The notes beneath the pieces are model-generated. The model ran no database searches. It had not been told where the DNA came from and worked only from the letters and a program-made list of their open reading frames with translations. Below, one piece after another: positions 12,733 through 20,866 of a stretch of 21,958 nt of DNA. A program made the position numbers and the translations under genes. How positions within the stretch are numbered: the stretch's first letter is position 1; each line of letters opens with the position of its first letter. Source of the DNA: a virus; the IMG/VR virus record IMGVR_UViG_3300020183_000518, positions 1 to 21,958 of that record; one strand, 5' to 3'.

Positions 12733-13886
12733 GGATTTGTCTTCCGAGGCTGCATCGGGCGCAACTCGAGGTCGCGAAGGATCCGACCCGGTTTCGAGTT
12801 CTTGTCTGCGGCAGGCGATGGGGCAAGACCCGCCTCGGTGCGTCCCTCGCCCTGCGGGCAGGCCTCGAGGGCAAGCGGGTATGGTGGGTGGCCCCGACTT
12901 ACTCGATCTCGGGGATCGCATGGGAGCAGGTCCGGGCCATGTCGCGGCATCTCGGGGCAACCGCAATCGAATCAACACGAACCCTAAAATTCCCGTCTGG
13001 CGGGTTCGTCGCCTTCAAGTCCGCCGACAACCCGGACAACCTGCGGGGCGAGGGGCTCGACTTCCTGGTGATGGACGAGGCCGACTTCGTTGCGCGTCGG
13101 GTCTGGGAAGAGGTCTTGCGGCCTGCTCTCGCGGACCGGAGGGGCAAGGCCCTGATCATCTCGACCCCGAACGTCGAGGGAGGATGGTTCCACGAGCTTG
13201 TGCAGCGGGGCCAGGGCGAAGACCTCGAGGTCCGGTCGTGGCAGTTGCCGAGTTGGACGAACCCGCACCTAGACGCGGCCGAGATTGACGCGGCCCGGTC
13301 TACCTTGCCCGCGATAGTCTTCCGTCGGGAGTTCGGTGCGGAGTTCGTGTCCGCGGCTGGGGCCCTGCTTCGCCGGGAATGGATCCGGGTCGCCGAGCCT
13401 CCCGAGCGGGAGGGGCTGGACGTGGCCGTCGGGGTTGACCTTGCGATCTCGACGAAGGACGGGGCCGACTGGACCGCGGCCGTGGCACTCGGGCGAGACC
13501 GCGATGGTAGGCTATGGGTCCTCGACGTGGCCCGGGCTCGCTTGCCGTTTCATCAGGTCCTCGGCTTCGTGGCCGGGTTCGCGAAACGATGGGATCCCCG
13601 GACCGTGGCCGTCGAGCAGGTGCAATTCCAAGCCGCGGTCGTGACCGAGCTTCTGAGGACGACGGATCTTCCGGTAGTCGGGGTCCGTCCCGACAAGGAC
13701 AAGGTGACGCGGTTCACGGGCATCCAGGCGCGATTCGAGCAGGGGATGGTGAACCTTGCCCCCGACCTACCCGGCGATTTCACGCGGGAGCTTCTGGGGT
13801 TCCCGGTTGCCGACCACGACGACATGGTTGATGCCCTGGTCTACGCGCACCGGGCGCTCGGGTACGGGTCGCTCGAGATGTCCTGA
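12723..13886 (+). CDS. terL: terminase large subunit (packaging ATPase and nuclease)
   Basis: A 387-residue motor protein that pumps DNA into the prohead and cuts it. ATPase domain: Walker A CGRRWGKT (29-36), Walker B LVMDEAD (115-121, acids Asp118 and Glu119) and coupling motif ISTPN (146-150). The RNase H-like nuclease domain has acids at Asp239 (GVDLAIS), Glu298 (AVEQVQF) and Asp366-Asp370 (DHDDMVDAL). The ATG at 12723 directly follows a run of eight G that can serve as ribosome site; the longer in-frame stretch overlaps the small membrane gene. The stop codon sits in TCC-TGA-G, and the +1 frame behind it stays open for 28 codons with coding-like composition. The length is short for the family but all motifs are present. 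Confidence 0.92.
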   Translation: MPLRICLPRLHRAQLEVAKDPTRFRVLVCGRRWGKTRLGASLALRAGLEGKRVWWVAPTYSISGIAWEQVRAMSRHLGATAIESTRTLKFPSGGFVAFKSADNPDNLRGEGLDFLVMDEADFVARRVWEEVLRPALADRRGKALIISTPNVEGGWFHELVQRGQGEDLEVRSWQLPSWTNPHLDAAEIDAARSTLPAIVFRREFGAEFVSAAGALLRREWIRVAEPPEREGLDVAVGVDLAISTKDGADWTAAVALGRDRDGRLWVLDVARARLPFHQVLGFVAGFAKRWDPRTVAVEQVQFQAAVVTELLRTTDLPVVGVRPDKDKVTRFTGIQARFEQGMVNLAPDLPGDFTRELLGFPVADHDDMVDALVYAHRALGYGSLEMS

Positions 13887-13971
13887 GGAATCTTTCGCCG
13901 AGGCGGCGCGGATCGGGAAGAGGCAGGGCGAGTTGATCGAGGAAATGGTGAAGGATCTCGTCCGGTCTTGA
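13885..13971 (+). other. possible +1 frameshift extension of the terminase
   Basis: Directly after the terL stop (TCC TGA, 13881-13886), the +1 frame reads EESFAEAARIGKRQGELI then EEMVKDLVRS and a stop at 13969-13971. Composition and third-base GC match coding DNA, yet no start codon fits. It is either a programmed frameshift extension, the remnant of a longer TerL C-terminus, or chance. The sequence then runs 32 nt to the portal gene with nothing else visible. Confidence 0.35.
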
Positions 13972-14003
13972 ACGGCCGCGGTCCCGGGCGGTACCCTTGA
14001 GTC

Positions 14004-15293
14004 ATGGGCATGCTCGAGCGGTGGAATGCGGCGGTCAAGGCGTGGCGACTTGGGGCGGCGACGGTCGCGACCGACGCGGGCTTCGCGTCCTTCGCTTTTG
14101 GTGACGAGCGACGCGGACTTTCGGCATCGAAGGTTGTCGAGCTCTCGACCGCGGTCTATTCCGCGACTGACCTTCGGGCGTCGGCCTTGTCCGCGATACC
14201 CGTCCGAATCATGGACTATAGCGGCGAGCACGGCGAAGAGGTCTTCGCGGGATCGGCCTATGACCTCTTCTCGAAGGTGAATCCTCACTGGACGCTCGGG
14301 CGTCTGCTCGAGGCCGTCGAGGTCTCGATGTGCACCTACGGTCAAGCGTTCCTGGTCGTTGAGAAGGACGGTCGCGGGGTTCCGATCGAGCTCTGGTTCG
14401 CCAATGCAGCGAAGATGCGGGTCCTTCCGCATCCGACGGAATACATCGCGGGCTACCTTTACAAGTCCGAGAACAAGGAAGTCCGACTCGACCCGGACGA
14501 CGTGGTGTGGATTCACGGGATCCCCGACCCGGCGAACGAGTTCCGGTGTCTGTCCCCGCTTGAGGCGGCGAGGCTGTCGGTTGAATCGAACCTCGACGCC
14601 CTCGAGAGCAATCGCAACATCTTCCGTAACGGAATGAATCCTGGCGGCATCATGTACCCGGCCGAGCAGGGGATCGCCCTGACGAAAGAACAACGGATGC
14701 AGATCGAGGAGCAGTTGAACATCCGGCTCAAGGGGAAGGACCGGGCGCATCGGCTCGCGGTCTTTTCTCATCCGATGAAGATTGAGACCCCGGCCCTGTC
14801 GCCTTCGGATGCCCAGTTCATGGAGCTCTTGAACTGGACACTCGGTGACGTAGCCCGGGCTTTCAAGATCCCGCCGACCAAGTTGCAGGACTTCTCGCGG
14901 GCGACTTACAACAACGTGAGCGAGGCGGACAAGGCTTTCTATACCGATTGTGTCATCCCCGAGGCCCGCAGGATCGCGGGGGCCTTGAATGAGCAGTTGA
15001 TGCCGATGTTCGGTCCCAACCTTGTTCTTGAGTTCGACTTCTCGAAGATCCCGGCGATGCAGGAAGACCAGACCGAGATCACCGACCAGATGGTCAAGCT
15101 TTACGGGATGGGCGTCCCGCTGAACAAGTTGCTCGAGGTCTACCGTCCCGATCTGCTGCCCGCAGGCGGCGAGGGTTACGCTTGGGGCGACGAGCCTCCG
15201 CTTGCCCCGGGGCTGTTTCCTGTCCCCCAGGCCGGACAGGCTAATCCCCCGGCACCGTCACCAGAACTGCGGGTCTTGCGGGGAAAAGCCTAG
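14004..15293 (+). CDS. portal protein, HK97 family
   Basis: A 429-residue portal protein, the dodecamer at the capsid vertex through which DNA enters. Family features are visible in order: SASKVVELSTAVYSATDLRA near the N-terminus, LGRLLEAVEVSMCTYGQAFL (about 98-117), the DDVVWIHG strand, LSPLEAARLSVE, NRNIFRNGMNPGGIM, the LNWTLGDVARAFKIPPTKL core (about 280-298) and the ATYNNVSEADKAFYTDCVIP segment. The ATG at 14004 has only a poor ribosome site (TTGAG); an ATG at 14010 is an alternative. The C-terminus is Pro-rich (PPLAPGLFPVPQAGQANPPA). It lies between terL and the MuF-like gene, the usual order. Confidence 0.92.
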   Translation: MGMLERWNAAVKAWRLGAATVATDAGFASFAFGDERRGLSASKVVELSTAVYSATDLRASALSAIPVRIMDYSGEHGEEVFAGSAYDLFSKVNPHWTLGRLLEAVEVSMCTYGQAFLVVEKDGRGVPIELWFANAAKMRVLPHPTEYIAGYLYKSENKEVRLDPDDVVWIHGIPDPANEFRCLSPLEAARLSVESNLDALESNRNIFRNGMNPGGIMYPAEQGIALTKEQRMQIEEQLNIRLKGKDRAHRLAVFSHPMKIETPALSPSDAQFMELLNWTLGDVARAFKIPPTKLQDFSRATYNNVSEADKAFYTDCVIPEARRIAGALNEQLMPMFGPNLVLEFDFSKIPAMQEDQTEITDQMVKLYGMGVPLNKLLEVYRPDLLPAGGEGYAWGDEPPLAPGLFPVPQAGQANPPAPSPELRVLRGKA

Positions 15294-15370
15294 GCCCTCG
15301 AGGACCTGTCTCGGTTCTCGGGGGGATCGACGCCGTCCCAGCCTTCGGGTCTGTTCTGCATCGTGCGGCG

Positions 15371-16150
15371 ATGACGGCTCGGGATCGAGCGATTCGTCCG
15401 TTCGAGCGGTCGATGAAGGCCGCGGTCCGGGGCGTACAAGAAGGGCTCATCGATCACTACTCAGCCCAGATCCGACGGACGGGAAAGGCAGAGGCCGGGG
15501 GGCTGGACCTGGACGACGACGACGAGAACCGGGACTTTATCGCGGAAGCCTATCGGACGACTTTCCCGGTCATGGACCGGACCTTCGCCGCGGGGGGGCG
15601 ATCTGGGATGATGAAGGCCCGAGTCGGCATCTCATTCGACGCTCGCAACGTACGATCCGAACTGTGGCTGCGGAGGCGCGAACAACGCTTCGTCGAGCAG
15701 GTTGCCGACAGCGCGTGGCGGGAGCTAAAGGCCAAGTTGACGCGGGCGATGGAAGGCGGAACGAGCATCGACAACCTCGTCGAGATCGTCCAAGAACTCC
15801 CGGCCTTTGGGCCCGAGAGGGCCGAAACGATCGCTCGGACCGAGGTCATCGGGGCCTACAACGGCGGGCTCGAGGAAGGCTTCCGTCAGTCGGGCAACGT
15901 GCAATCGAAGGTCTGGCTTGCGGCCCTCGACGATCGGACCCGCGAGACGCATGCGCTTCTGCACGATCAGCGGGTCGCCCTCGGCGCGAACTTTGTCTCG
16001 GTATCCGGGGCAAGCGGACCCGCTCCCGGGCAACTCGGGGAACCTGGCGAGGACATCAACTGCCGATGCAGCATTGAGGCGATTGTCGGCTTTGCCCCGG
16101 GCATCGATGAGATCGCCCCAGGCGTGAATGAGACCGAGGTTCTAGAGTAG
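15371..16150 (+). CDS. MuF-like minor head (head morphogenesis) protein
   Basis: A 259-residue protein with the phage Mu gpF-like C-terminal domain: ERAETIARTEVIGAYNGGLE, then VWLAALDDRTRETHALLHDQ and the end motif GEPGEDINCRCSIEA. Such minor capsid proteins sit inside or near the portal and help head assembly; some are injected with the DNA. The ATG at 15371 has no visible ribosome site. The frame is open further upstream through the 77-nt gap and into the end of the portal gene but offers no other start codon. An acidic patch (LDLDDDDENRD) lies near residue 45. The stop is directly followed by the next ATG. Confidence 0.85.
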   Translation: MTARDRAIRPFERSMKAAVRGVQEGLIDHYSAQIRRTGKAEAGGLDLDDDDENRDFIAEAYRTTFPVMDRTFAAGGRSGMMKARVGISFDARNVRSELWLRRREQRFVEQVADSAWRELKAKLTRAMEGGTSIDNLVEIVQELPAFGPERAETIARTEVIGAYNGGLEEGFRQSGNVQSKVWLAALDDRTRETHALLHDQRVALGANFVSVSGASGPAPGQLGEPGEDINCRCSIEAIVGFAPGIDEIAPGVNETEVLE

Positions 16151-17641
16151 ATGCCGATCACGAACTTCCCCGAGGCCGGGGACGACTCGCCCGTGTCCCT
16201 GCGGTCGAGCAGGTATCCCCTCTTCCCGCTAAACGAGGCGCAAGCACTAAAGGATGACTATCCCGAGATATGGGATAGGGGCGGCAACATCCTCGGAAGC
16301 AAGCAGTTCAATCGACTTGCGCCGATGGCCCGGGATCGTCGGTCCCCCGAGACCGACACTGAGGAAGAGGCGGTTCGATTGCGTGAGGCCTGGGCTGCGC
16401 GGCATCTCGAGGACTTCCGACTTGCAGGGGTTATTGCTCAGGTCAAGTGGCTGGTGATAGGCTCAAGAGGCCTGGACCATATGCGAGACGTGATCATGGC
16501 AGAGAAAGAACGGCTTCGGGATCGTCGCGAGTTCCGAGCGCCCCTGTCCCTGAAGGACGGGAAGGCGTCATTCGTGATGACGACCGACGCCCTCGATCGG
16601 CAAGGCGAGGTTGTCGAGGCTGAAGGATGGGACTTTGCAAATTACTTGAAGAACCCGGTCATTCTGGACACTCATCGCTACGAGTCGATCGAGGACATCG
16701 TCGGCAAAGCCGTGGGTGAGCCCCGAAGGGAGGGTTCCGGCTACGTTGTCGACATTGAGTTCGCCAACACGGAACGGGGCAAGGTGGCGAAGGCCTTGGT
16801 CGAGCAAGGCATGCTCAATGCGGTCTCGGTCGGCTTTCGATCGACGCAGCGGCGGAAGGAAGGCCGCACGGTCCACCATGTGCAGAAGGAGTTACTCGAG
16901 GTAAGTCTTGTTGCGATCCCGGCAAACCCGACCGCACTTCGGGTCAAGGCCGTTCAGCCGTTCCGCGACTTGCCCATGGCATCGGACGATCTGGTATGGA
17001 ATCAGCCCGAGGCGCAAGACCGCGTTCGGCGATGGGCATCCTCGGACAAGTCGGGCGATAAAGACAAGATGGAATGGGACCGTTATGCTCGGGCCTTCAT
17101 GCTTGTCCGCGACGGAATGGAAGAGGACTTCGGCGGTTACGCGTACCCGTTCGCGGACGTGGTCGGCGATCGCCTGGTCGCGCATATTCGTCCGGTGCAA
17201 ATCATCGCGAACATCCTCGCAGGCGGACAGGGCGGCGGCAGCCTGAGCCCGGAGGATCGCAGGCGCATGGCGCGGGTTGTTGAGCGGTACTACGAGAAGG
17301 CGGGCGTCGACTTGCCGGAGTCAGTGGCGGATCTCGCCAAGGGGAGCTATATGAACAGGCCAGATGACGACGAGCAGGACATGATCGGCGAGAAGCCGAA
17401 AAAGCCCATGGCAAAGAACGAGCGCTTGCTCGCCCTGCGGGATCATCTTGTGTCGGCGGCTGCGGTTGTTGACGCCCTTCTCGAGGGCTACGACGAGAAC
17501 GAAGAAATGCCCGAGGACGAAGCCCCGGTCGTCGAGGACTCCGCGAAGGCGGGGGGGGCTAGACAAGAAGCGGCCAAGCCGGAAACACTGGTGAGAGCAC
17601 TTAAGGCGGCGGTAGCCGCAATTGGAGGAGTTAACAAGTGA
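16151..17641 (+). CDS. prohead protease (S78) with extra N- and C-terminal domains
   Basis: A 496-residue, three-part protein. Residues 1-125 (EIWDRGGNILGSKQFNRLAP, then GVIAQVKWLVIGSRGLDHM) are an N-terminal extension. Residues 130-270 are an HK97-type S78 serine protease, with catalytic His175 (LDTHRYES) and Ser226 (NAVSVGFRS) and the EVSLVAIPANP end motif. Residues 281-390 (WNQPEAQDRVRRWASSDK, then DFGGYAYPFADVVGDRLV and ARVVERYYEK) are a domain often seen attached to phage proheads' protease genes. The acidic, helical C-terminus (ENEEMPEDEAPVVEDSA) may act as scaffold. A run of eight G at about 17551-17558 lies in frame. The protein should cleave the scaffold part and the capsid N-terminus during maturation. 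Confidence 0.88.
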   Translation: MPITNFPEAGDDSPVSLRSSRYPLFPLNEAQALKDDYPEIWDRGGNILGSKQFNRLAPMARDRRSPETDTEEEAVRLREAWAARHLEDFRLAGVIAQVKWLVIGSRGLDHMRDVIMAEKERLRDRREFRAPLSLKDGKASFVMTTDALDRQGEVVEAEGWDFANYLKNPVILDTHRYESIEDIVGKAVGEPRREGSGYVVDIEFANTERGKVAKALVEQGMLNAVSVGFRSTQRRKEGRTVHHVQKELLEVSLVAIPANPTALRVKAVQPFRDLPMASDDLVWNQPEAQDRVRRWASSDKSGDKDKMEWDRYARAFMLVRDGMEEDFGGYAYPFADVVGDRLVAHIRPVQIIANILAGGQGGGSLSPEDRRRMARVVERYYEKAGVDLPESVADLAKGSYMNRPDDDEQDMIGEKPKKPMAKNERLLALRDHLVSAAAVVDALLEGYDENEEMPEDEAPVVEDSAKAGGARQEAAKPETLVRALKAAVAAIGGVNK

Positions 17642-18996
17642 GCGACGTTGAGAAGCTCCTGGGCGACCTCGTCGCGCAGGTCGAGGCCAAGGGCGCAAGC
17701 CTCGAGGGCCGCATCGGTGAGATCGAGGCCGTCGTGAAGGCGAACCCGGGCCTCGCCCGCAAGATGGCGTTCTCGGGCGACGCCAACACCCAAGGCAGCA
17801 AGTTCGCCGGGATGGCCTCGGGTGACGTGCAGATGCTCAACGACATCATGAAGTCCGCTCATCGGCAGACCGGGATCGGTCCTTCCGAGGAACTGAGCAA
17901 CGCGGCCGAGGCCGTGAGCAAGCGGTACATCAAGGCCTACCCCGCGAGCCTCGCCGCGGTGCCCTTCACCAAGGCGACTCAGAACGAGGGCGCGACTGGC
18001 TTCGGTCAAGAGCTCGTCGGCGTTCAGTACGTCTCGGAACTCTGGGATGCCGCTCGGCAGGATAGCCGGGTCTTCGGCCTGCTCGACACCTTCGAGATGA
18101 TTCATCCCTCGGCCTTCCTGCCTGTCGTTGCTGATTTGCCCGAGCCCATCCTCGCGGCAGAGAACACCACCGAGAACAGCTTCCTTGCTGGAACTGGACG
18201 CGTCGGCAGCAATCGGGTCTCGGTGACGGCGAAGAAGATGTTGATCAATCAACTCTGGACCTACGAGCTCGAAGAGGACGCAATCATCCCCTTCTTGCCT
18301 TTCATCCGGGCCCAGGTTGCCGCGTCGCTCGCGTTCTTCAGTGACTCGGTCGTCCTCAACGGCGACACGACGGACGCGGCGACCGGGAACATCAACTCAG
18401 ATGACGCAGACCCGGCGAACGATAAGTTCTTCCTGGCCTTCGACGGCATCCGGCATGTCGGCCTGGTTGACAATGCGAGCAACGGCATCAACGCGTCGGG
18501 CGCGATTGCCTTGAGTCAGCTTGCGGCCCTGAAGGGCAAGATGCTGGACTCGACTTTCAAGATCGACTGGGGGCATCCCGTCAGGTCGCAGGATCTCATT
18601 TATGTGTGCGATCCGCAGACCGCCGACGCGATCGCCCAGCTTGATCAGGTCGTGACGGTCGACAAGTTCGGCCCGCAAGCCGGGGTTCTTGTCGGTCAGG
18701 TCGGCAACGTCCTCGGATGCCCTGTCATCTCGACGATGGCGATGGGTCTGACCGAGGCGGACGGCAAGATCAGCGCGACCGCGGCCAACAACACGAAGGG
18801 TCAACTCGTTGCCTTTAACCGTAACGGATTCAAGGTCGGTCTCCGCAAGGCCGTGACTCTTGAGCTCGAGAGGATGCCTGGCATGCAGCAGTCGCGCCTC
18901 GTGGCCTCGTTCCGTCTCGGCCTCGGCCGCTACTCGCCGACTGGTGCAGCCAGCGGGATCGAGTGCGCGTCCGTGCTCTACAACATCAGCTTGTAG
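17638..18996 (+). CDS. major capsid protein, HK97 fold
   Basis: A 452-residue capsid subunit. The N-terminal 70 residues are helical and charged (MSDVEKLLGDLVAQVEAKG, then SLEGRIGEIEAVVKA), the typical delta/scaffold domain removed by the prohead protease. The rest follows HK97-type capsid proteins: VPFTKATQNEGATGFGQEL, TFEMIHPSAFLPVVADLPEP (the E-loop region) and DDADPANDKFFLAFDGIR through FKVGLRKAVTLELERM. It starts with GTG behind a strong GGAGGAG (17624-17630), in a GTGA overlap with the protease. Codon use is more regular than in early genes (GAG, AAG, GGC), as expected for the most abundant virion protein. Confidence 0.9.
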   Translation: MSDVEKLLGDLVAQVEAKGASLEGRIGEIEAVVKANPGLARKMAFSGDANTQGSKFAGMASGDVQMLNDIMKSAHRQTGIGPSEELSNAAEAVSKRYIKAYPASLAAVPFTKATQNEGATGFGQELVGVQYVSELWDAARQDSRVFGLLDTFEMIHPSAFLPVVADLPEPILAAENTTENSFLAGTGRVGSNRVSVTAKKMLINQLWTYELEEDAIIPFLPFIRAQVAASLAFFSDSVVLNGDTTDAATGNINSDDADPANDKFFLAFDGIRHVGLVDNASNGINASGAIALSQLAALKGKMLDSTFKIDWGHPVRSQDLIYVCDPQTADAIAQLDQVVTVDKFGPQAGVLVGQVGNVLGCPVISTMAMGLTEADGKISATAANNTKGQLVAFNRNGFKVGLRKAVTLELERMPGMQQSRLVASFRLGLGRYSPTGAASGIECASVLYNISL

Positions 18997-19008
18997 GGGA
19001 CTGCGAAA

Positions 19009-19443
19009 ATGCCAAAGCAGTTCGAGCAGATTGCCGCTCGGGGGCAGATTGTCCCGCTCGTGTTCGTTCAAGATGCCGTCGCGGCATCTCAGACGGACGC
19101 GCAGCTGAACATTCAGGAAGTGAGCGGCGGCATGGCCTTGACCGTGCAGGGCCTCTCGCTTCCTTGGGCCGGGTCGGTGGTGGGTATCTCGGTGGACACA
19201 ACGCTCGCGGCAACGGCGGGATCCCTCGCGGTTGGCGTGACGCTGGACGGGACCGAGCAGGCAACGACCACTCAGACATTGACGACGGGCGTCGCGGCCT
19301 CGGCCGTCTTCCCGCAGACGGCGGTGCCGTTTACAGTGGGCCAGAAGCTTGGCGTCGAGATAACGACCAGCGCAGCATGGGATGCCGTAACGGCGGATCT
19401 TGCGGTCGTTGTCTACGTCCTGCTCGACTGTCAAGGCGTCTAG
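19009..19443 (+). CDS. probable head decoration protein
   Basis: A 144-residue, beta-rich protein with almost no charged residues in its second half (SVDTTLAATAGSLAVGVTLD, then QATTTQTLTTGVAASAVFPQ and ADLAVVVYVLLDCQGV). It follows the capsid gene by 12 nt with AGGGG before the ATG. Size, Thr/Ala/Val composition and place behind the major capsid gene suggest a decoration or head-fibre protein that stabilises the capsid. It has no family signature I recognise. Confidence 0.6.
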   Translation: MPKQFEQIAARGQIVPLVFVQDAVAASQTDAQLNIQEVSGGMALTVQGLSLPWAGSVVGISVDTTLAATAGSLAVGVTLDGTEQATTTQTLTTGVAASAVFPQTAVPFTVGQKLGVEITTSAAWDAVTADLAVVVYVLLDCQGV

Positions 19444-19457
19444 GCAAACGGCAAAGC

Positions 19458-19489
19458 CGAGGGGCCGGGGCTTCGGTCTCGGTCCCTCG
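19458..19489 (+). terminator. 14-bp UUCG hairpin after the capsid/decoration genes
   Basis: The arms 19458-19471 and 19476-19489 pair at all 14 positions (three G-T pairs) around a TTCG tetraloop closed by C-G, an exceptionally stable RNA fold. No T-run follows (CATAATAAGG), so it may limit read-through or protect the 3' end of the abundant capsid transcript. Confidence 0.65.
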
Positions 19490-19521
19490 CATAATAAGGA
19501 AAGACCGGAAAGGCTGGCGTC

Positions 19522-19722
19522 ATGTTGAAGTGTGTCTCGAAATACGCCTCATCTGCTGGGGCGTTTGTTCCTGGCGACATAATCGAGGATCCCAAGCTTG
19601 AGGCCGTGCTCATCGCGGACTCTCCCGCGTCCTTCGTTGACGTTGAGTCCCGGGCTCAGGCCGAGGACGACGTTGACGCAGAGCCTAGGTCGCGGATTCG
19701 CGGATTGCGTCAGAAGGCCTAG
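19522..19722 (+). CDS. small head-tail region protein, unknown function
   Basis: A 66-residue protein (MLKCVSKYASSAGAFVPGDI, then IEDPKLEAVLIADSPASFVD) with an Asp/Glu-rich and finally Arg-rich tail. Its pattern of a short strand, a PGD turn and a helix before a P-x-x-V strand is like that of the gene at 21267, so the two may be distant relatives. It sits between the capsid hairpin and the connector gene. The ATG has GGAAAGG upstream. Function unknown. Confidence 0.6.
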   Translation: MLKCVSKYASSAGAFVPGDIIEDPKLEAVLIADSPASFVDVESRAQAEDDVDAEPRSRIRGLRQKA

Positions 19723-19724
19723 AC

Positions 19725-20336
19725 GTGGCGATCGTCAACGGGTATGCGACCCTGAACGAACTCAAAGCGAGGCTTTCTATCCCGGCGGCCGACACCGCGG
19801 ACGATAGCATCCTCGAGGCGGTTGTTGAGGCCGCGTCCCGGGCGATCGACAAGGTGTGCAATCGTTACTTCTTCTCAACGGCTGCGGGGCAGGTGCGCTA
19901 CTTCACCGCGGCATCCTCTGTCCTCGTTTTGATCGAGGACTGTCAAGCTGTATCGGCCGTGGCTACGGATCGGAATCTTGATCGGACCTGGTCAAACGCG
20001 ATCCCTGCGGCCGATTACGAGCTCGGGCCCCTGAACAATCCCTCGATTTCTTACCCTTACACCGAGCTTAGAATGAAGCCACTCGCGGGCGAGGCTTTCG
20101 ACCTGAGTCGCGAGGCGGTCAAGGTGACGGGTACCTTCGGCTTCTCGGCCGTGCCCGACGCAATCAATGAGGCCTGTCTCATTTTGGCGGGTCGTCTATT
20201 CAAGAGAAAGGACGCCCCGTTCGGCGTCGCCGGGGGCGGCGAGGTTGGACAGTCGATTGCCATTCGGGCAATCGATCCTGACGTTCAGGTTCTGATCGCC
20301 CCCTATCGCAAGATCGGCCTCGTGGGCTTGGTCTGA
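19725..20336 (+). CDS. head-tail connector protein, gp6-like
   Basis: A 203-residue protein starting with GTG. The N-terminal helices (YATLNELKARLSIPAADTAD, then DSILEAVVEAASRAIDKVCN) and RYFFSTAAGQVRYF strand match the gp6-like head-tail connector family, which forms a ring under the portal. LFKRKDAPFGVAGGG (about 161-175) and VLIAPYRKIG at the C-terminus are also typical. The stop overlaps the next ATG (TGATG). Gene order, connector before gp10-like, agrees. Confidence 0.82.
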   Translation: MAIVNGYATLNELKARLSIPAADTADDSILEAVVEAASRAIDKVCNRYFFSTAAGQVRYFTAASSVLVLIEDCQAVSAVATDRNLDRTWSNAIPAADYELGPLNNPSISYPYTELRMKPLAGEAFDLSREAVKVTGTFGFSAVPDAINEACLILAGRLFKRKDAPFGVAGGGEVGQSIAIRAIDPDVQVLIAPYRKIGLVGLV

Positions 20337-20866
20337 TGTCTTCTTATGACTTGCAGGTCCGAGGCCTGGACCAGATCGTCCGGGCCTTGAACGTCGAGCG
20401 CGACGCGGTTGACGTGCTCAGGGAATACATCGACGCGGCCGCTCAGGTCGTCGCGGGCGAAGCGCGCAGGCGGGCTCCTGTCGATGTCGGCTTGCTCAAG
20501 ACCTCGATCAACTATCAGATGAAGATTGAAGGCCAGAAGGTCACGGCGTCCATCGGGACGAACGTCCGCAAGAACGGCAAGCCGTACGGGGCCTACATGG
20601 AGTTCGGTACGGGGCTCGTGCACGATCATCCGTCTTGGCCTCGGAAGCGGCACGTCGTCCCACCTGGGGCCCTGATGGGATGGGCCGAGCGCAAGGGCCG
20701 AGGCGGCACGTTCCACGATGCCGAGGTCATCGCCGATGCGATCACGCGGCGGGGGGGCCTGCTTCCCCGTCGGTACCTGCGGGGATCGCTTGAGCAGTAC
20801 GAAAGCCAGATTGTCCGCAACCTTGACGAGGTCGTCCGCAAGCTACGAGCGAGGAGGGGCCTGTGA
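20336..20866 (+). CDS. HK97 gp10-like head closure/tail-joining protein
   Basis: A 176-residue protein with the family motif RRRAPVDVGLLKTSINYQM (about 44-62) and the second motif YGAYMEFGTG (about 85-94), followed by PPGALMGWAERKG. The long C-terminal helix (SLEQYESQIVRNLDEVV) is standard. HK97 gp10-like proteins join the filled head to the tail. It overlaps the next gene (GTGA). Confidence 0.85.
   Translation: MSSYDLQVRGLDQIVRALNVERDAVDVLREYIDAAAQVVAGEARRRAPVDVGLLKTSINYQMKIEGQKVTASIGTNVRKNGKPYGAYMEFGTGLVHDHPSWPRKRHVVPPGALMGWAERKGRGGTFHDAEVIADAITRRGGLLPRRYLRGSLEQYESQIVRNLDEVVRKLRARRGL

Noticed and set aside
13981-14000. CCCGGGCGGTACCC before the portal gene as a further operator copy
   Set aside because: The spacing between the C-run and GGTAC differs from the CCCC-NN-GGTACA core, and the surrounding palindrome is absent.
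15202-16077. 291-codon + strand frame overlapping the MuF-like gene
   Set aside because: Arg/Gly/Ser-rich without motifs, and fully overlaps the frame carrying the MuF domain.
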